Source: Actinomycetota bacterium
Lineage (GTDB): Bacteria; Actinomycetota; Acidimicrobiia; Acidimicrobiales; Ilumatobacteraceae
DNA length: 64,000 nt
Reading direction: 5' to 3'
NCBI GenBank assembly: GCA_026393575.1
Contig: JAPKZX010000023.1
Location: forward strand, 31,528-95,527
Below are positions 43,489-52,814 of this stretch, one piece after another; position 1 is the stretch's first letter; each line of letters starts with the position of its first letter. A program made the translations under genes and the position numbers. The notes below the pieces were generated by a model. The model was not told the origin of the DNA, ran no database searches, and was given only the letters and a program-made list of their open reading frames with translations.

Positions 43489-45752
43489 TTGGTGTTTGAT
43501 GCCCAGGCTTCTGGGTCTTGAATCTCGCGGACAACTCGCGGTACATCTTGTACATCAACTGGTGGGCTGATGAGGTAGCCCTGCGCGCGATGGCATTTCA
43601 CCGACTTCAGGGTCTGCAGCTGTTCTTTACTTTCTACACCTTCAGCAACAATGTCGGCTCCCATTGCCTCGGCCATTGCAATGATGGTGCGAACGATGTT
43701 TTGTGTGGCGCTATCCGTGGAGATGTCGTTGACAAACGCTCTATCAATCTTGATGCATTGAATGGGGAACTTCTGTAGAAGTGAGAGTGATGAATAGCCC
43801 GTTCCGAAATCATCGATCGCTATGCGAACACCCAGAGCGTTGAGTCGACGAAGTGAACTTAAGGCCTGCGTGGGTTCTGTGATCATGACGCTCTCTGTCA
43901 CTTCAAGCCATAGTTGTTCAGGCGACACCCCTGACGCATCGAGGGCGTTGCTCACAATCGTCACGAATTCAGGGTCGTGTAACTGTCGAGGGGACACGTT
44001 GACACTCATTGTCGTGCTAGGGGTACACACGCCAGTGTCTACCCATGAACGCAATTGCTGCAATGCATCGTTGATGGCCCAAGAACCAAGGGGAACGATA
44101 GTGCCAGTTTCTTCTGCGATAGGAATGAAATCGAGAGGGGACACCGTGCCTAAGTCTTTACGATCCCAACGCATGAGTGCTTCAAATCCGATAACAATTC
44201 CGAGATCGATATCAACAATGGGTTGATGAACAAGTCGCAACTCGTTGCGTTCGAGTGCACGGTACAACGCGGTCTCTACATCTAAACGCTTGGTCACGCT
44301 TTCAAGCATTGAATCATCGAACAATGCGATGCAATTACGCCCGGCCGACTTTGCACGGTACATCGCAGTGTCTGCGTGTTGCATGAGGTCTTCGGCAGAT
44401 AAGCGCAGGTTTGGCACTGCGTATGCGACGCCAATACTTGCCGTGACAAACATGTCGCCTGCATTTCCCTTCATGGGGTCTCGTAGCGCATCAAGAATAC
44501 GCTCGGCAAGCACAACAGATTGTGTAGGGCTTTCGGTGGTGCTGTCGAGGACTACGAATTCATCACCTGCAATGCGAGCCACTGTTGCGTGTGGCGAGAT
44601 GGCACTGGTTAATCGGCGCGCGACTTCGGTGAGTATGGCATCGCCTGTTGAATGGCCAAGGCTGTCATTGATGCTTTTGAATCGGTCAACATCGATAAAG
44701 AGAACAGTGGGACGTTGTGATGTTTTCCAGGAGGAGTGAATCGCTTTTTCTATATGTTCGAGCATGAGAATGCGATTAGGTAATCCGGTGAGAGAGTCGG
44801 TGAGTGCGTTTCTCACCAACGTGTCTTGAGTGGCGGCATTCAGACGGACCGACTGAATGACCCGAAGCATGACTGCGGCAGCAAGCACGATGACAGACAC
44901 TGTGCGAACCCAACGATCGGTGGAATCGTGTGGGTCTGTGATGGCCAACACAATGATTGGTGCGATAAGAGAAACGGTAGTTGTCATCAGTCGTGTCATC
45001 AGTGGTGCTGTTGAACGTGAGATGGCACCACTATTGATGTGGCGGATATTCGGATGCAGAAAACTGGCCCCAGCGAGAGCGAAGGCAATGAAGAAGGATG
45101 CATTGATGGTGGATGCTGATAGATGAGCGTCTGTTCGAACGATGACTGAGCGAAGAATGATGCCCACTAACCCCAGTGATACGGCTAATCCCAGGAACGC
45201 AACGGGCGCCGATGGCGCAGTGTTGGAGAAAAGCAATGTTGCGAGCAAGAACAACACAATCATCGCTACGCCTAATGTGGCGCTTTGAATCGCAGTGATG
45301 GCCGGAGTGTTGCTGGTGAGAGCAAGTGACGGTTGGATCAGGAAGATCCATACCAGTACCCACGCACCTAGGCCGACGATAATTCCGTCGGTCATTACGT
45401 TTGCTAACTGACCTAGTAGGCGACGACGCACAATCAGTAGCAATCCGATAACTAATCCCACCTGGCTCGCCAGAAGTAGTAACTCAACTGTGGGAGAGGC
45501 ATTGCTAGTTGATTGGCCCTCGATAATCCGAGACGCGGCGATGACAGCAACTGCAAATGCGGCAGTTGCGGAGACCACAACAGGTGGCTTATGGGCGAAC
45601 GAACCAATCAAGATCGCACCGATCGCTCCTGTGATGGCAATAGAAGCGGATGCGCTGGTGGTGCTGGCCTGAGTGATGCCGTGTATGGCGCCCAGTGCGG
45701 CAGCGCCGATGGCCGCCAGCCATGAGAGTGCTATGAAGGCTTTACGCAACAT
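43485..45752 (-). CDS. Membrane GGDEF-EAL cyclic-di-GMP protein
   Basis: 755 residues. About eight or nine N-terminal helices occupy residues 1-280. A GGDEF domain follows: DSLTGLPNRILML, then FIDVDRFKSIND, and the active site IAGDEFVVLD (AGDEF variant, often active). A complete EAL domain has GFEALMRWDRK, NVSPRQLHDPEF, IDDFGTGYSSLSLL and IKIDRAFVND. It would make and/or degrade c-di-GMP in response to a membrane signal. No PAS or HAMP domain is evident, so the helix bundle may be the sensor. It is divergent from phoH. Confidence 0.92.
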   Translation of the reverse strand: MLRKAFIALSWLAAIGAAALGAIHGITQASTTSASASIAITGAIGAILIGSFAHKPPVVVSATAAFAVAVIAASRIIEGQSTSNASPTVELLLLASQVGLVIGLLLIVRRRLLGQLANVMTDGIIVGLGAWVLVWIFLIQPSLALTSNTPAITAIQSATLGVAMIVLFLLATLLFSNTAPSAPVAFLGLAVSLGLVGIILRSVIVRTDAHLSASTINASFFIAFALAGASFLHPNIRHINSGAISRSTAPLMTRLMTTTVSLIAPIIVLAITDPHDSTDRWVRTVSVIVLAAAVMLRVIQSVRLNAATQDTLVRNALTDSLTGLPNRILMLEHIEKAIHSSWKTSQRPTVLFIDVDRFKSINDSLGHSTGDAILTEVARRLTSAISPHATVARIAGDEFVVLDSTTESPTQSVVLAERILDALRDPMKGNAGDMFVTASIGVAYAVPNLRLSAEDLMQHADTAMYRAKSAGRNCIALFDDSMLESVTKRLDVETALYRALERNELRLVHQPIVDIDLGIVIGFEALMRWDRKDLGTVSPLDFIPIAEETGTIVPLGSWAINDALQQLRSWVDTGVCTPSTTMSVNVSPRQLHDPEFVTIVSNALDASGVSPEQLWLEVTESVMITEPTQALSSLRRLNALGVRIAIDDFGTGYSSLSLLQKFPIQCIKIDRAFVNDISTDSATQNIVRTIIAMAEAMGADIVAEGVESKEQLQTLKSVKCHRAQGYLISPPVDVQDVPRVVREIQDPEAWASNTN

Positions 45753-45869
45753 AAAAACCTGATTTTTTCATGATTGCACCGCCCAAGAGAACGATTGTGA
45801 CGGTACTACGCATCAGGTGACAGGGGTGGAATCATCTGGATTGCATGCAGGTAGATAGTCTTTCTCTAG

Positions 45870-46859
45870 ATGTCAACTGTTGCCCCCACCGTCACGGTCG
45901 TAGTGCCGGGCACCCATCTCATGGCTGAGCTGCTCGGGCCTCGAGACGAATACCTTCGTCGAGTGGAAGAATCCTTTCCCGATGTCGCAGTCACGGTGAG
46001 AGGTAACGAGATCACATGTAATGGTCCGCGCTCTCATCAGGTGGGTCGCCTGTTTGAGGAGTTGGTACTGCTGCTGCAAAGTGGTGAACGTCTCGACCAA
46101 TCTGTCATGGATAGAAGCATCGTGATGGTTCGTGCCGAGCAGCGGCCAAGTTCAGTTCTGACTGATGACATTTTGAAAGGGGCCAGAGGTCGCATGGTGC
46201 GTCCGAAGACAGCTGGTCAAAAGAGATATGTCGACGCCATTCGTGAAAACACGATCACCTTCGGCATCGGACCCGCAGGTACTGGCAAGAGTTGGTTGGC
46301 AGTCGCGATGGCTGTGCAAGCATTGCACGCTCGACAAGTGCAGCGCATCGTGTTGACTCGTCCAGCAGTGGAAGCCGGAGAACGTTTGGGCTTTTTACCT
46401 GGTGACTTAATGGCAAAGATCGACCCATACCTTCGTCCTTTGTATGACGCGCTGTATGACATGGTCGATCCAGAAGCGGCGATGAAACTGATTGAGCGTC
46501 AAACTATTGAAGTTGCGCCTTTAGCATTCATGCGCGGCCGTACATTGAACAACTCGTTTATCATTCTTGATGAGGCTCAGAACACCACTCCTGAACAAAT
46601 GAAGATGTTCTTAACTCGAATTGGATTCGGATCGAAAGTAGTTGTCACTGGAGATGTTTCACAGATTGACGTACCTGATGGTCGCAGCGGGCTGGTGGGA
46701 CTAGAGAAGAAGTTGGGAAGCATTGACTCTCTCGGTTTTGTTTACTTAGACGGATCCGATGTTGTGCGGCACCGTATTGTTGCCGACATTGTTGCCGCCT
46801 ATGAACGAGCAACAGTTGCCGATGCAAAACGTGCAAGTGCGCGAAAGTCATCCACATGA
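45870..46859 (+). CDS. phoH: PhoH-like ATPase
   Basis: 329 residues. Walker A is IGPAGTGKSWLAVAMA near residue 128; Walker B and the following region are FIILDEAQNTTPEQMKMFLTR, then VVTGDVSQIDVP, a fixed signature of PhoH. The N-terminal part (about 25-110) forms the usual KH-like domain. PhoH proteins are ATPases with RNA-related roles and commonly sit beside ybeY, as here (ATGA overlap). Together they likely act in rRNA maturation or RNA quality control. Confidence 0.93.
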   Translation: MSTVAPTVTVVVPGTHLMAELLGPRDEYLRRVEESFPDVAVTVRGNEITCNGPRSHQVGRLFEELVLLLQSGERLDQSVMDRSIVMVRAEQRPSSVLTDDILKGARGRMVRPKTAGQKRYVDAIRENTITFGIGPAGTGKSWLAVAMAVQALHARQVQRIVLTRPAVEAGERLGFLPGDLMAKIDPYLRPLYDALYDMVDPEAAMKLIERQTIEVAPLAFMRGRTLNNSFIILDEAQNTTPEQMKMFLTRIGFGSKVVVTGDVSQIDVPDGRSGLVGLEKKLGSIDSLGFVYLDGSDVVRHRIVADIVAAYERATVADAKRASARKSST

Positions 46860-47449
46860 GTGACATGAGGCCTCGAATACAAACCCCAAAGCGCACGGGT
46901 GGCGATGGAGTACCGGAAGTGTTCTGTTCAGACGAACAGTCAGGCATAGATGTGGACCTTGTTCGCTGGCGAACATTGGCAGTGAATGCACTGATGCACG
47001 CAGGAGTTCGTGGTGGATGTGAGTTGTCGCTGTTTTTTGTGGACACTGAAACCATGACCGACCTCAACGCTGAGCACATGGGCAAAGTTGGCCCAACAGA
47101 TGTTCTCGCCTTCCCATTAGACGGAGTAGAGGTAACTGAGTCCCAAGGACCTGGCGCCCTGACTCGCGGGCCTTCCAGGCCGCACCCTGATCATGATGAC
47201 ATGCCTACGTTGTTGGGCGACGTGATTGTGTGCCCTTCGGTGGCCCTACAGCAATATGCCGAGCATGCGGGAACCATGGATGATGAGTTGGCTCTATTGG
47301 TAGTACACGGCGTACTTCATGTTTTAGGGTTTGACCATGACAGCCCAGAGACAACCGCTGACATGCGGACTCGCGAGTTAGACATCTTGACCACGCACCA
47401 CTGGAGCGGTCCTGCTCCGACAACCTTTAGACAGGAACACAAAGAATGA
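46856..47449 (+). CDS. ybeY: Endoribonuclease YbeY
   Basis: 197 residues. The zinc-binding H3xH5xH motif is HGVLHVLGFDH near residue 155. The family strand GKVGPTDVLAFPLDG is near residue 75. An extra stretch of some 20 residues (GALTRGPSRPHPDHDD) lies just before LLGDVIVCP, and the N-terminus is extended (RIQTPKRTGGDG), making it longer than usual (about 150-165). YbeY trims the 16S rRNA 3' end and supports ribosome quality control. It overlaps phoH and the following CNNM gene by ATGA, forming the conserved phoH-ybeY-corC unit. Confidence 0.92.
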   Translation: MSDMRPRIQTPKRTGGDGVPEVFCSDEQSGIDVDLVRWRTLAVNALMHAGVRGGCELSLFFVDTETMTDLNAEHMGKVGPTDVLAFPLDGVEVTESQGPGALTRGPSRPHPDHDDMPTLLGDVIVCPSVALQQYAEHAGTMDDELALLVVHGVLHVLGFDHDSPETTADMRTRELDILTTHHWSGPAPTTFRQEHKE

Positions 47450-48586
47450 TTGCAGCAACACCAACCAGTGCCGACTGGTGGATGCTCGTAGCAATTGCGT
47501 TGTTGCTGTGTGTTCTCATAGTGCTTTCGATTGCCGAGATGGGCTTGTCGCGAGTCTCGAAACCCAAAGCTCAAGCACTCGCTGATTCGGGTAGCAAGGG
47601 TGGGCAAGCTCTACTCGGTGGTCGTGTTCTTTGTCTTCGCCGAAGCAGTTCCGAAGACATATGCCGTACAACAGCCCGATCGCGCAGCGTTGTCTACATC
47701 AAAGCTCATTTCCCTTCTCGTCGGCTTTTGGCCACTCATGATGATTTCGAAAGGTTTGATCGGCCTGACGAACATTGTCGTAAAAGGAAAGGGCCTAGAA
47801 CAGGGTCCCTTTGTTGGCGAACAGGAATTCCTTGGGTTAGTTGAGGCAGCTGCTCAAGAAGAAGTGATTGAGCACGAAGAACGTGAACTCATTGAGTCCA
47901 TTATCGAGTTTGGTGACACAGTTGTGCGAGAGATCATGCGCCCGCGTCCTGACATCGTCAGTGTGGATTTCGGAAGCACTATCGATGCCGCTATTGACGA
48001 AGCCTTTGAACATGGCGTGAGCCGCATGCCAGTGATGAGTGAAGACGAAGATGGCAATCAAGACGTTGTCGGTATCGCATATACAAAAGATTTGATGAAA
48101 AGAATTAGGGCAGGCGAAGGATCTCAATCGGTTGATTCATTGATTCGCCCCGCTGTAGTTATCCCAGAAAACAAACCAGTTGCGAAGTTGATGCGGGAAA
48201 TGCAACGCGACCACTTTCATATGGCGATTGTGGCTGACGAATACGGAAGCATTACGGGTCTGGTCACTTTGGAAGATTGTCTTGAAGAGTTAGTTGGCGA
48301 GATTGTTGATGAGCACGACGACGAAGACCCGATGGTGCGTTCACTTCCAAACGGCGAGTCGCTCGTTGACGCCGGTATGGCCATCTCTGAATTCAACGAT
48401 CACTTTGAAACAAAGCTGGATGAGGACGAGTTCGACACAGTAGGCGGATTTCTCTTTGGCATCCTCGAACACGTCCCAGTCACCGGTGAATCCCTAGAGA
48501 TAGATGGTTGGCGCTTTGTTGTTGACGAACTAGAGGGAAGGCGCATCACGAAAGTCCGCGTGCTGCCCGTTGTGGATGTCGAGTAA
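47446..48586 (+). pseudogene. CNNM/CorC-family CBS-domain membrane protein, deleted and frameshifted
   Basis: The start is an ATG overlapping ybeY. The first ~57 codons (to GGQALL at about 47616) are a normal CNNM (DUF21) start: VLSIAEMGLSRVSKPKAQAL. The remainder is in the +1 frame from about 47615: VVVFFVFAEAVPKTYAVQQ, then EHEERELIESIIEFG, paired CBS domains with RMPVMSEDEDG and MALLV-like MAIVADEYGSITGLVTLEDC, and a C-terminal CorC_HlyC domain. Roughly 50 codons of the membrane region between these parts are missing as well as the frame. Intact homologs work in Mg/Co export or membrane stability. As written it is not functional. Confidence 0.8.
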
Positions 48587-48620
48587 GTAGTTGCCAGTCT
48601 CGGGCGATTAGTTTTCCCGT

Positions 48621-49370
48621 ATGGAAATTTCACTTAAAGGCAAAGTAGCTCTAGTCACGGGAGCATCTCGCGGTATTGGTCTTGCTATCGCTAAGACATT
48701 CGCAGAATCCGGTGCAAGCGTGATGATGGTTTCGAGAAAGATTGATGCTTCTTCCATGGAGGGCATTGATGGAGATGTTGCTATCCGTCCCGCAAATGTT
48801 GGTGACCCAACTGCAGCCGCAGATGTTGTGCGTGAGACCATCGAAAAGTTTGGACGACTCGACATCTTGGTGAACAACGCGGCTACCAACCCGTACTACG
48901 GACCAACGCTTGGAGTTGATGAAAGTCGTTACGAAAAGACATTTCAGGTGAACTTGAAAGCACCGATTCAGTGGACACAGGCTGCGTACGAAGCATCGTT
49001 CAAGGACAATCCCGGCGTCATCATCAATATTGCATCAGTAGGTGGACTACGTACGGATGGTGGTGGACTTGGTATCTACAACCTCACCAAGGCCGCACTC
49101 ATTCACTACACACGCCAACTTGCAAGCGAGATTGGGCCAAACCGAGTTGTGGGCATTGCGCCGGGCCTCGTAAAGACAGACTTTGCGAGTTTCCTAGTTG
49201 AAAACTTTGGTGACAAGATTGCAAAAACAGTTCCTGTGCGCCGATTGGGTGAACCTCAAGACATAGCGAACCTTGCAACGTTTTTAGCGTCAGAAGCAGC
49301 CAGTTGGATTACGGGCGAGACGTACGTGATTGATGGTGGCGCTGGACTCAGCACATCAAATGCTGGCTAG
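48621..49370 (+). CDS. Short-chain dehydrogenase, FabG-like
   Basis: 249 residues. NAD(P) motif VTGASRGIGLAIAKT near residue 11, NNAATNPYYG near residue 86, catalytic Ser in IINIASVGGLRT and YNLTK for the Tyr-Lys pair. The C-terminal WITGETYVIDGGAGLS is typical of 3-oxoacyl reductases and related SDRs. Substrate is undetermined. Its end overlaps the convergent menE by four bases. Confidence 0.9.
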   Translation: MEISLKGKVALVTGASRGIGLAIAKTFAESGASVMMVSRKIDASSMEGIDGDVAIRPANVGDPTAAADVVRETIEKFGRLDILVNNAATNPYYGPTLGVDESRYEKTFQVNLKAPIQWTQAAYEASFKDNPGVIINIASVGGLRTDGGGLGIYNLTKAALIHYTRQLASEIGPNRVVGIAPGLVKTDFASFLVENFGDKIAKTVPVRRLGEPQDIANLATFLASEAASWITGETYVIDGGAGLSTSNAG

Positions 49371-50479
49371 TTGGTAATTGAACTCACAAGAATGTTTCGC
49401 TGAGGTTTTCCCAGCGCCGTTCGTGGGATCTCTGCGACAACATGCACGGCGTGTGGCGCACTGTATGCAGGCAATGTTTCCTTCACCCATTCACGAACCG
49501 CCTCAATAGACAAACTTGCGCCTGGTTCCAAGACAACGAAGGCGTGGACGGCATGACCCCACTTGCTGTCCGGCACGCCAGCAACGCACACATCACGAAC
49601 CTCCGTCATCGCACTTAGGCGCGTCTCAACTTGTTCGGGCCACACGTTTTCGCCGCCTGTGACAATCAGATCTCCCTCGCGACCTTCCACATGTAGCAAT
49701 CCGTCGTCGGAGATGTAACCACGATCGCCTGTGTGTAGCCACCCATTAACGAGAGGATTTGTGCCGTCTCGATAAGAACGCAACAGCATTGGTGCACTAA
49801 GAAATACAACGCCATCCCGTATCTCAATCTCGACTTCGTCGAGTGGAAGCCCGTTGTAGACAACTCCACTTCCTGACTCGGTGAGTCCATAAGTAATCAC
49901 AGAGTTGGTGGGCCTGTGTAGTGGCGCTTTAGCTCCGCCGAGAACAATGGTGCGATACAGCGATGTGTCGACTTGCTGCATTGCAGTAGACACCAGCGAG
50001 ACGACTGTGGCGCCCTCCCTGGCTGCGTTGTTATAGGCCTCCACAGTGAACGATGGGGCAGTAATGAATTGCGTTCCCATGATTATTGATCGCAGGATTA
50101 CCGATAGCCCACCAATATGTGAGGGGGGAAGACAGGCAAACCAACAATCGTCTTTAGTGATTCCGAGGCGCGCACTACTGGCCTTGGCACTTGCTTGAAT
50201 TGCGTGATGCGTGAGTACAACACCTTTAGCGGCACCGGTAGTGCCACTGGTAGCGATAACTACAGCATCACCATCTGCAACCTTGTTGCCTCCTGTGCGC
50301 GTATCCCCACTGGCGTCGACGATGACTGTTGGTTGGATGGCTTGCAACACTTCGACTCGTGCCGCTGATGGCAAACGTTGATCCAGGGGAAAGATGGCGT
50401 CGCCAGCATCCCACGCAGATTTCAACCTCTTTACAAACGCATCACCCAGGGGTAAGTCGAGGCAGACGAGTTCGTTCAC
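49367..50479 (-). CDS. menE: o-Succinylbenzoate-CoA ligase (MenE)
   Basis: About 370 residues, short ANL-family member typical of actinobacterial MenE. Motif A3 is VIATSGTTGAAKGVV near residue 77; LTESGSGVVYNG and WLHTGDRGYISDDGLLHVEG follow, and the catalytic lysine is in PRTALGKPQRN near the end. The assignment as MenE rather than a generic ligase rests on its men neighbours and short length. I prefer the GTG at 50479; an ATG at 50515 would face the menA start inside ATGCATG. It activates o-succinylbenzoate for naphthoate synthesis. Confidence 0.85.
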   Translation of the reverse strand: MNELVCLDLPLGDAFVKRLKSAWDAGDAIFPLDQRLPSAARVEVLQAIQPTVIVDASGDTRTGGNKVADGDAVVIATSGTTGAAKGVVLTHHAIQASAKASSARLGITKDDCWFACLPPSHIGGLSVILRSIIMGTQFITAPSFTVEAYNNAAREGATVVSLVSTAMQQVDTSLYRTIVLGGAKAPLHRPTNSVITYGLTESGSGVVYNGLPLDEVEIEIRDGVVFLSAPMLLRSYRDGTNPLVNGWLHTGDRGYISDDGLLHVEGREGDLIVTGGENVWPEQVETRLSAMTEVRDVCVAGVPDSKWGHAVHAFVVLEPGASLSIEAVREWVKETLPAYSAPHAVHVVAEIPRTALGKPQRNILVSSITN

Positions 50480-50513
50480 TCTTTTAGCGTACGACCCGTG
50501 CGACACTAGATGC

Positions 50514-51416
50514 ATGACGAATCAACCGACCCCTGCATCTCTTGGCTGGAAGAAATGGATACTTGGTGCCCGTCCCCGCACTTTGCCGGCCGCTGTAGTG
50601 CCCGTTTTCATCGGTATGGCATGCGCCGCATCTAGTGAAAATTCAATTTGGTGGCGTGCAGCACTGGCGGGGGTTGTGAGCCTCGCTCTGCAGGTTGGCG
50701 TCAATTATGCAAACGACTACTCAGACGGCATCAAGGGAACCGATGCTGTGCGGGTGGGTCCACTTCGGTTGGTCGGATCCGGTGTAGCAAGTGCGTCGTC
50801 TGTAAAGAGGGCAGCATTCGTGGCTTTTGGTATTGCTGCTGTGGCTGGACTTGCTCTTGCGATTGTCACCACTTGGTTATTGATTCTTGTAGGTGTTGTG
50901 TCTATTGCAGCGGCGTGGACGTATACAGGCGGACCACGTCCCTACGGTTATGCGGGCTTAGGTGAAGTGTTTGTCTTTGTGTTTTTCGGAGTCGTAGCAA
51001 CGATCGGCACGGAATATGTAGTGGCTGAACAGATGTCATTGATGGGTTTGTTAGCAAGTGTTGTGGCCGGGTGTTTTGCTTGCTCATTACTTGTGATCAA
51101 TAACTTGCGTGATATTCCTGGTGACACTGTTGCGGGGAAGCGGACGCTTGCTGTGGTCTTGGGCGATGTGAAGACCCGCTATTTGTTTGCATCTTTGATC
51201 GCAGTTGCTGGCATCGTGATTATTGTGACGTCGTTTGTGGCGGGCCCATTTGCTCTGTTTGGCCTGGTGGGCGTTATCGCAGTGAAGCCGGCACTTGATG
51301 CAGTGGCACGCGGTGCAAAGGGGAAAGACCTCATCATTGTTCTTGGTGCAGTCGGAAAGGCGCAGATGATTATGGGTCTCACGTACGCAGCAGGAATTGC
51401 TATCGCACTTATTTAG
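50514..51416 (+). CDS. menA: 1,4-Dihydroxy-2-naphthoate polyprenyltransferase (MenA)
   Basis: 300 residues, UbiA superfamily, about eight helices. The first aspartate motif is NYANDYSDGIKGTD near residue 68; the second is NNLRDIPGDTVAGKRTLA near residue 195. KKWILGARPRTLPAAVVPV near the start is characteristic of MenA. It prenylates and decarboxylates 1,4-dihydroxy-2-naphthoate in the membrane. The ATG at 50514 lies back to back with menE. The end overlaps menH (convergent) by eight bases. Confidence 0.92.
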   Translation: MTNQPTPASLGWKKWILGARPRTLPAAVVPVFIGMACAASSENSIWWRAALAGVVSLALQVGVNYANDYSDGIKGTDAVRVGPLRLVGSGVASASSVKRAAFVAFGIAAVAGLALAIVTTWLLILVGVVSIAAAWTYTGGPRPYGYAGLGEVFVFVFFGVVATIGTEYVVAEQMSLMGLLASVVAGCFACSLLVINNLRDIPGDTVAGKRTLAVVLGDVKTRYLFASLIAVAGIVIIVTSFVAGPFALFGLVGVIAVKPALDAVARGAKGKDLIIVLGAVGKAQMIMGLTYAAGIAIALI

Positions 51417-52149
51417 TTGCTGTAAAGCGAAGCAACTCTTCGATAAACCTTTTGGGTTGTTCTAGGTGCACTGTGTGTCCAGCACCTTCTATGGCTACAC
51501 AAGTTGCGTTGGGAATAATCGTCGCCATTTCCAGAGCGATGGAATGAAATTTTGTGTCTGTGGTTCCACACAGGAGTAACACTGGTATAGACAAGGCGTG
51601 TAGTTGGTCCCACAGTGGCTCTTGCGTGCCCGTGCCCGCGAAGCGCAGTGAATCAGCCAGTCCCCGCGGAGTGTTACGAAGGCGATCTTGTCGTTGATTA
51701 GTAGCGCTGTTGAGACCGGCAAAGAGTGGTTGAGATAACCATTCGTCTATGAATGCAGTGACGCCCACGTCTTCAATGTGATTGGCCAAAGTGTCATCAC
51801 TGTTCTTGCGAGCAGATCTTTCGTCATCGTCTCGAATTCCTGCTGTTCCGCTAATGAGCACGATCGAGGTGACTTTGTGCGGATGTTGTAACGCTGTGTG
51901 TAGAGCCATGCGTGCACCCATTGAGTATCCAACGAGACATCCGGTTGGCATGATCGCTGCAATGTCGTCGCCAATTTGAGTAAGCGAACGATGGCCATCT
52001 GCAGATTCGCCGTGACCAGGAGCATCAACCAACGTGCTGGCTAATGGCAAGTGTTCAACTAACTCCAACCAACTGTGTGATGTCTGTGTAAAGCCATGGA
52101 GAAATGTTGCAGGCGAACCGCTTCCGATGACGTGGGAGGAAAGCGTCAT
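51409..52149 (-). CDS. menH: Alpha/beta hydrolase, probable MenH (SHCHC synthase)
   Basis: 246 residues. FLHGFTQTSHSW near residue 16, the nucleophile elbow VGYSMGARMAL near residue 74 and EGAGHTVHLEQPKRF with the catalytic His near the end fit a MenH-like hydrolase. MenH eliminates pyruvate from SEPHCHC to form SHCHC, between MenD and MenC. The neighbours menA and menD strongly suggest this role, although alpha/beta hydrolases are hard to separate by motif. It is coupled to the DsbA-like gene by ATGA overlap. Confidence 0.78.
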   Translation of the reverse strand: MTLSSHVIGSGSPATFLHGFTQTSHSWLELVEHLPLASTLVDAPGHGESADGHRSLTQIGDDIAAIMPTGCLVGYSMGARMALHTALQHPHKVTSIVLISGTAGIRDDDERSARKNSDDTLANHIEDVGVTAFIDEWLSQPLFAGLNSATNQRQDRLRNTPRGLADSLRFAGTGTQEPLWDQLHALSIPVLLLCGTTDTKFHSIALEMATIIPNATCVAIEGAGHTVHLEQPKRFIEELLRFTATK

Positions 52150-52814
52150 TTAGAAAGGACACGTTCCATGACGTTGATAAAAACGTCGATGTCCTGAGCG
52201 CCCGGAATGAGAAACTTGTTGTCAATTACAAATGAAGGCACTGCCGTTATCTCACGTGCAGCTGCACCTTGGAAATCTTCTAAGACTTCCGAGTTCCCTT
52301 CGTCGGTATCGAGCCACTGTCGAAGTGCGGATGAGTCGAGGCCCAGTGATTGTGCGCAGGAAGCGACCACATCTGCATCGCCCACATTGCGTCCTTCGGT
52401 GAAGTAAGCGCTCAGCAAGTTTTCTTTGAACGCCGATTGCTTCTCTGCACCATGATGAGACAGCACCCAATGAAGAGCTCGGTGGGCCAAGATGGTGTTA
52501 GCTCGGACTGCGATGTCCATATTGAATTCAATATTGTCCTGAGCGGCGACATCTGTGACATGGCGCAATATCTGTTCGGCCCGCTCGCGCCCACCGAATT
52601 TCTTGGCGTATGCGTCCACGACTGGGGTGGCCATGCCAGCAGGGGCGGTTGGGTCCAGCTGGAAAGCCTTGTACACCACCTCTATGGGCTCCGTGACACC
52701 TTTCTCGCGCAGACGGGCAATTGCAGCCTCAAAACGGCGCTTACCTATAAAGCACCATGGGCACACAACGTCGGACCAAATTTCCACTCTCACAGGTGAC
52801 ACGATAGGTGACAT
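52146..52814 (-). CDS. DsbA-family oxidoreductase, FrnE-like
   Basis: 222 residues from the ATG at 52814. The thioredoxin-fold active site is SDVVCPWCFIGKRRFE near the start (CPWC), as in FrnE and related DsbA-like proteins. FKENLLSAYFTEGRNVGD and AVPSFVIDNKFLIPGAQD near the C-terminus are the family's cis-proline region. There is no signal peptide, so it is a cytosolic thiol oxidoreductase or isomerase. Its start faces the menD start inside CATG. Why it sits within the men genes is unclear; possibly redox control or chance. In-frame GTG codons just downstream are alternative starts. Confidence 0.87.
   Translation of the reverse strand: MSPIVSPVRVEIWSDVVCPWCFIGKRRFEAAIARLREKGVTEPIEVVYKAFQLDPTAPAGMATPVVDAYAKKFGGRERAEQILRHVTDVAAQDNIEFNMDIAVRANTILAHRALHWVLSHHGAEKQSAFKENLLSAYFTEGRNVGDADVVASCAQSLGLDSSALRQWLDTDEGNSEVLEDFQGAAAREITAVPSFVIDNKFLIPGAQDIDVFINVMERVLSK
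52794..52813. repeat. Direct repeat AGGTGACA at the menD/DsbA start region
   Basis: AGGTGACA at 52794-52801 and again at 52806-52813, a 12-base period, just before menD. The second copy holds the AGGTG that may act as ribosome site. Possibly a regulator site, more likely incidental. Confidence 0.3.

Noticed and set aside
43485-45752. GGDEF domain called inactive because of AGDEF
   Set aside because: AGDEF variants are often active; activity cannot be excluded by this residue.
47531-47610. Separate gene starting at 47531 for the CBS-domain protein
   Set aside because: The first residues are out-of-frame readings of the DUF21 region; homology to CNNM begins only after the junction near 47615.
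52555-52812. Long N-terminal extension of MenD
   Set aside because: It is antisense to the DsbA-like gene; MenD homology starts at the ATG at 52813.
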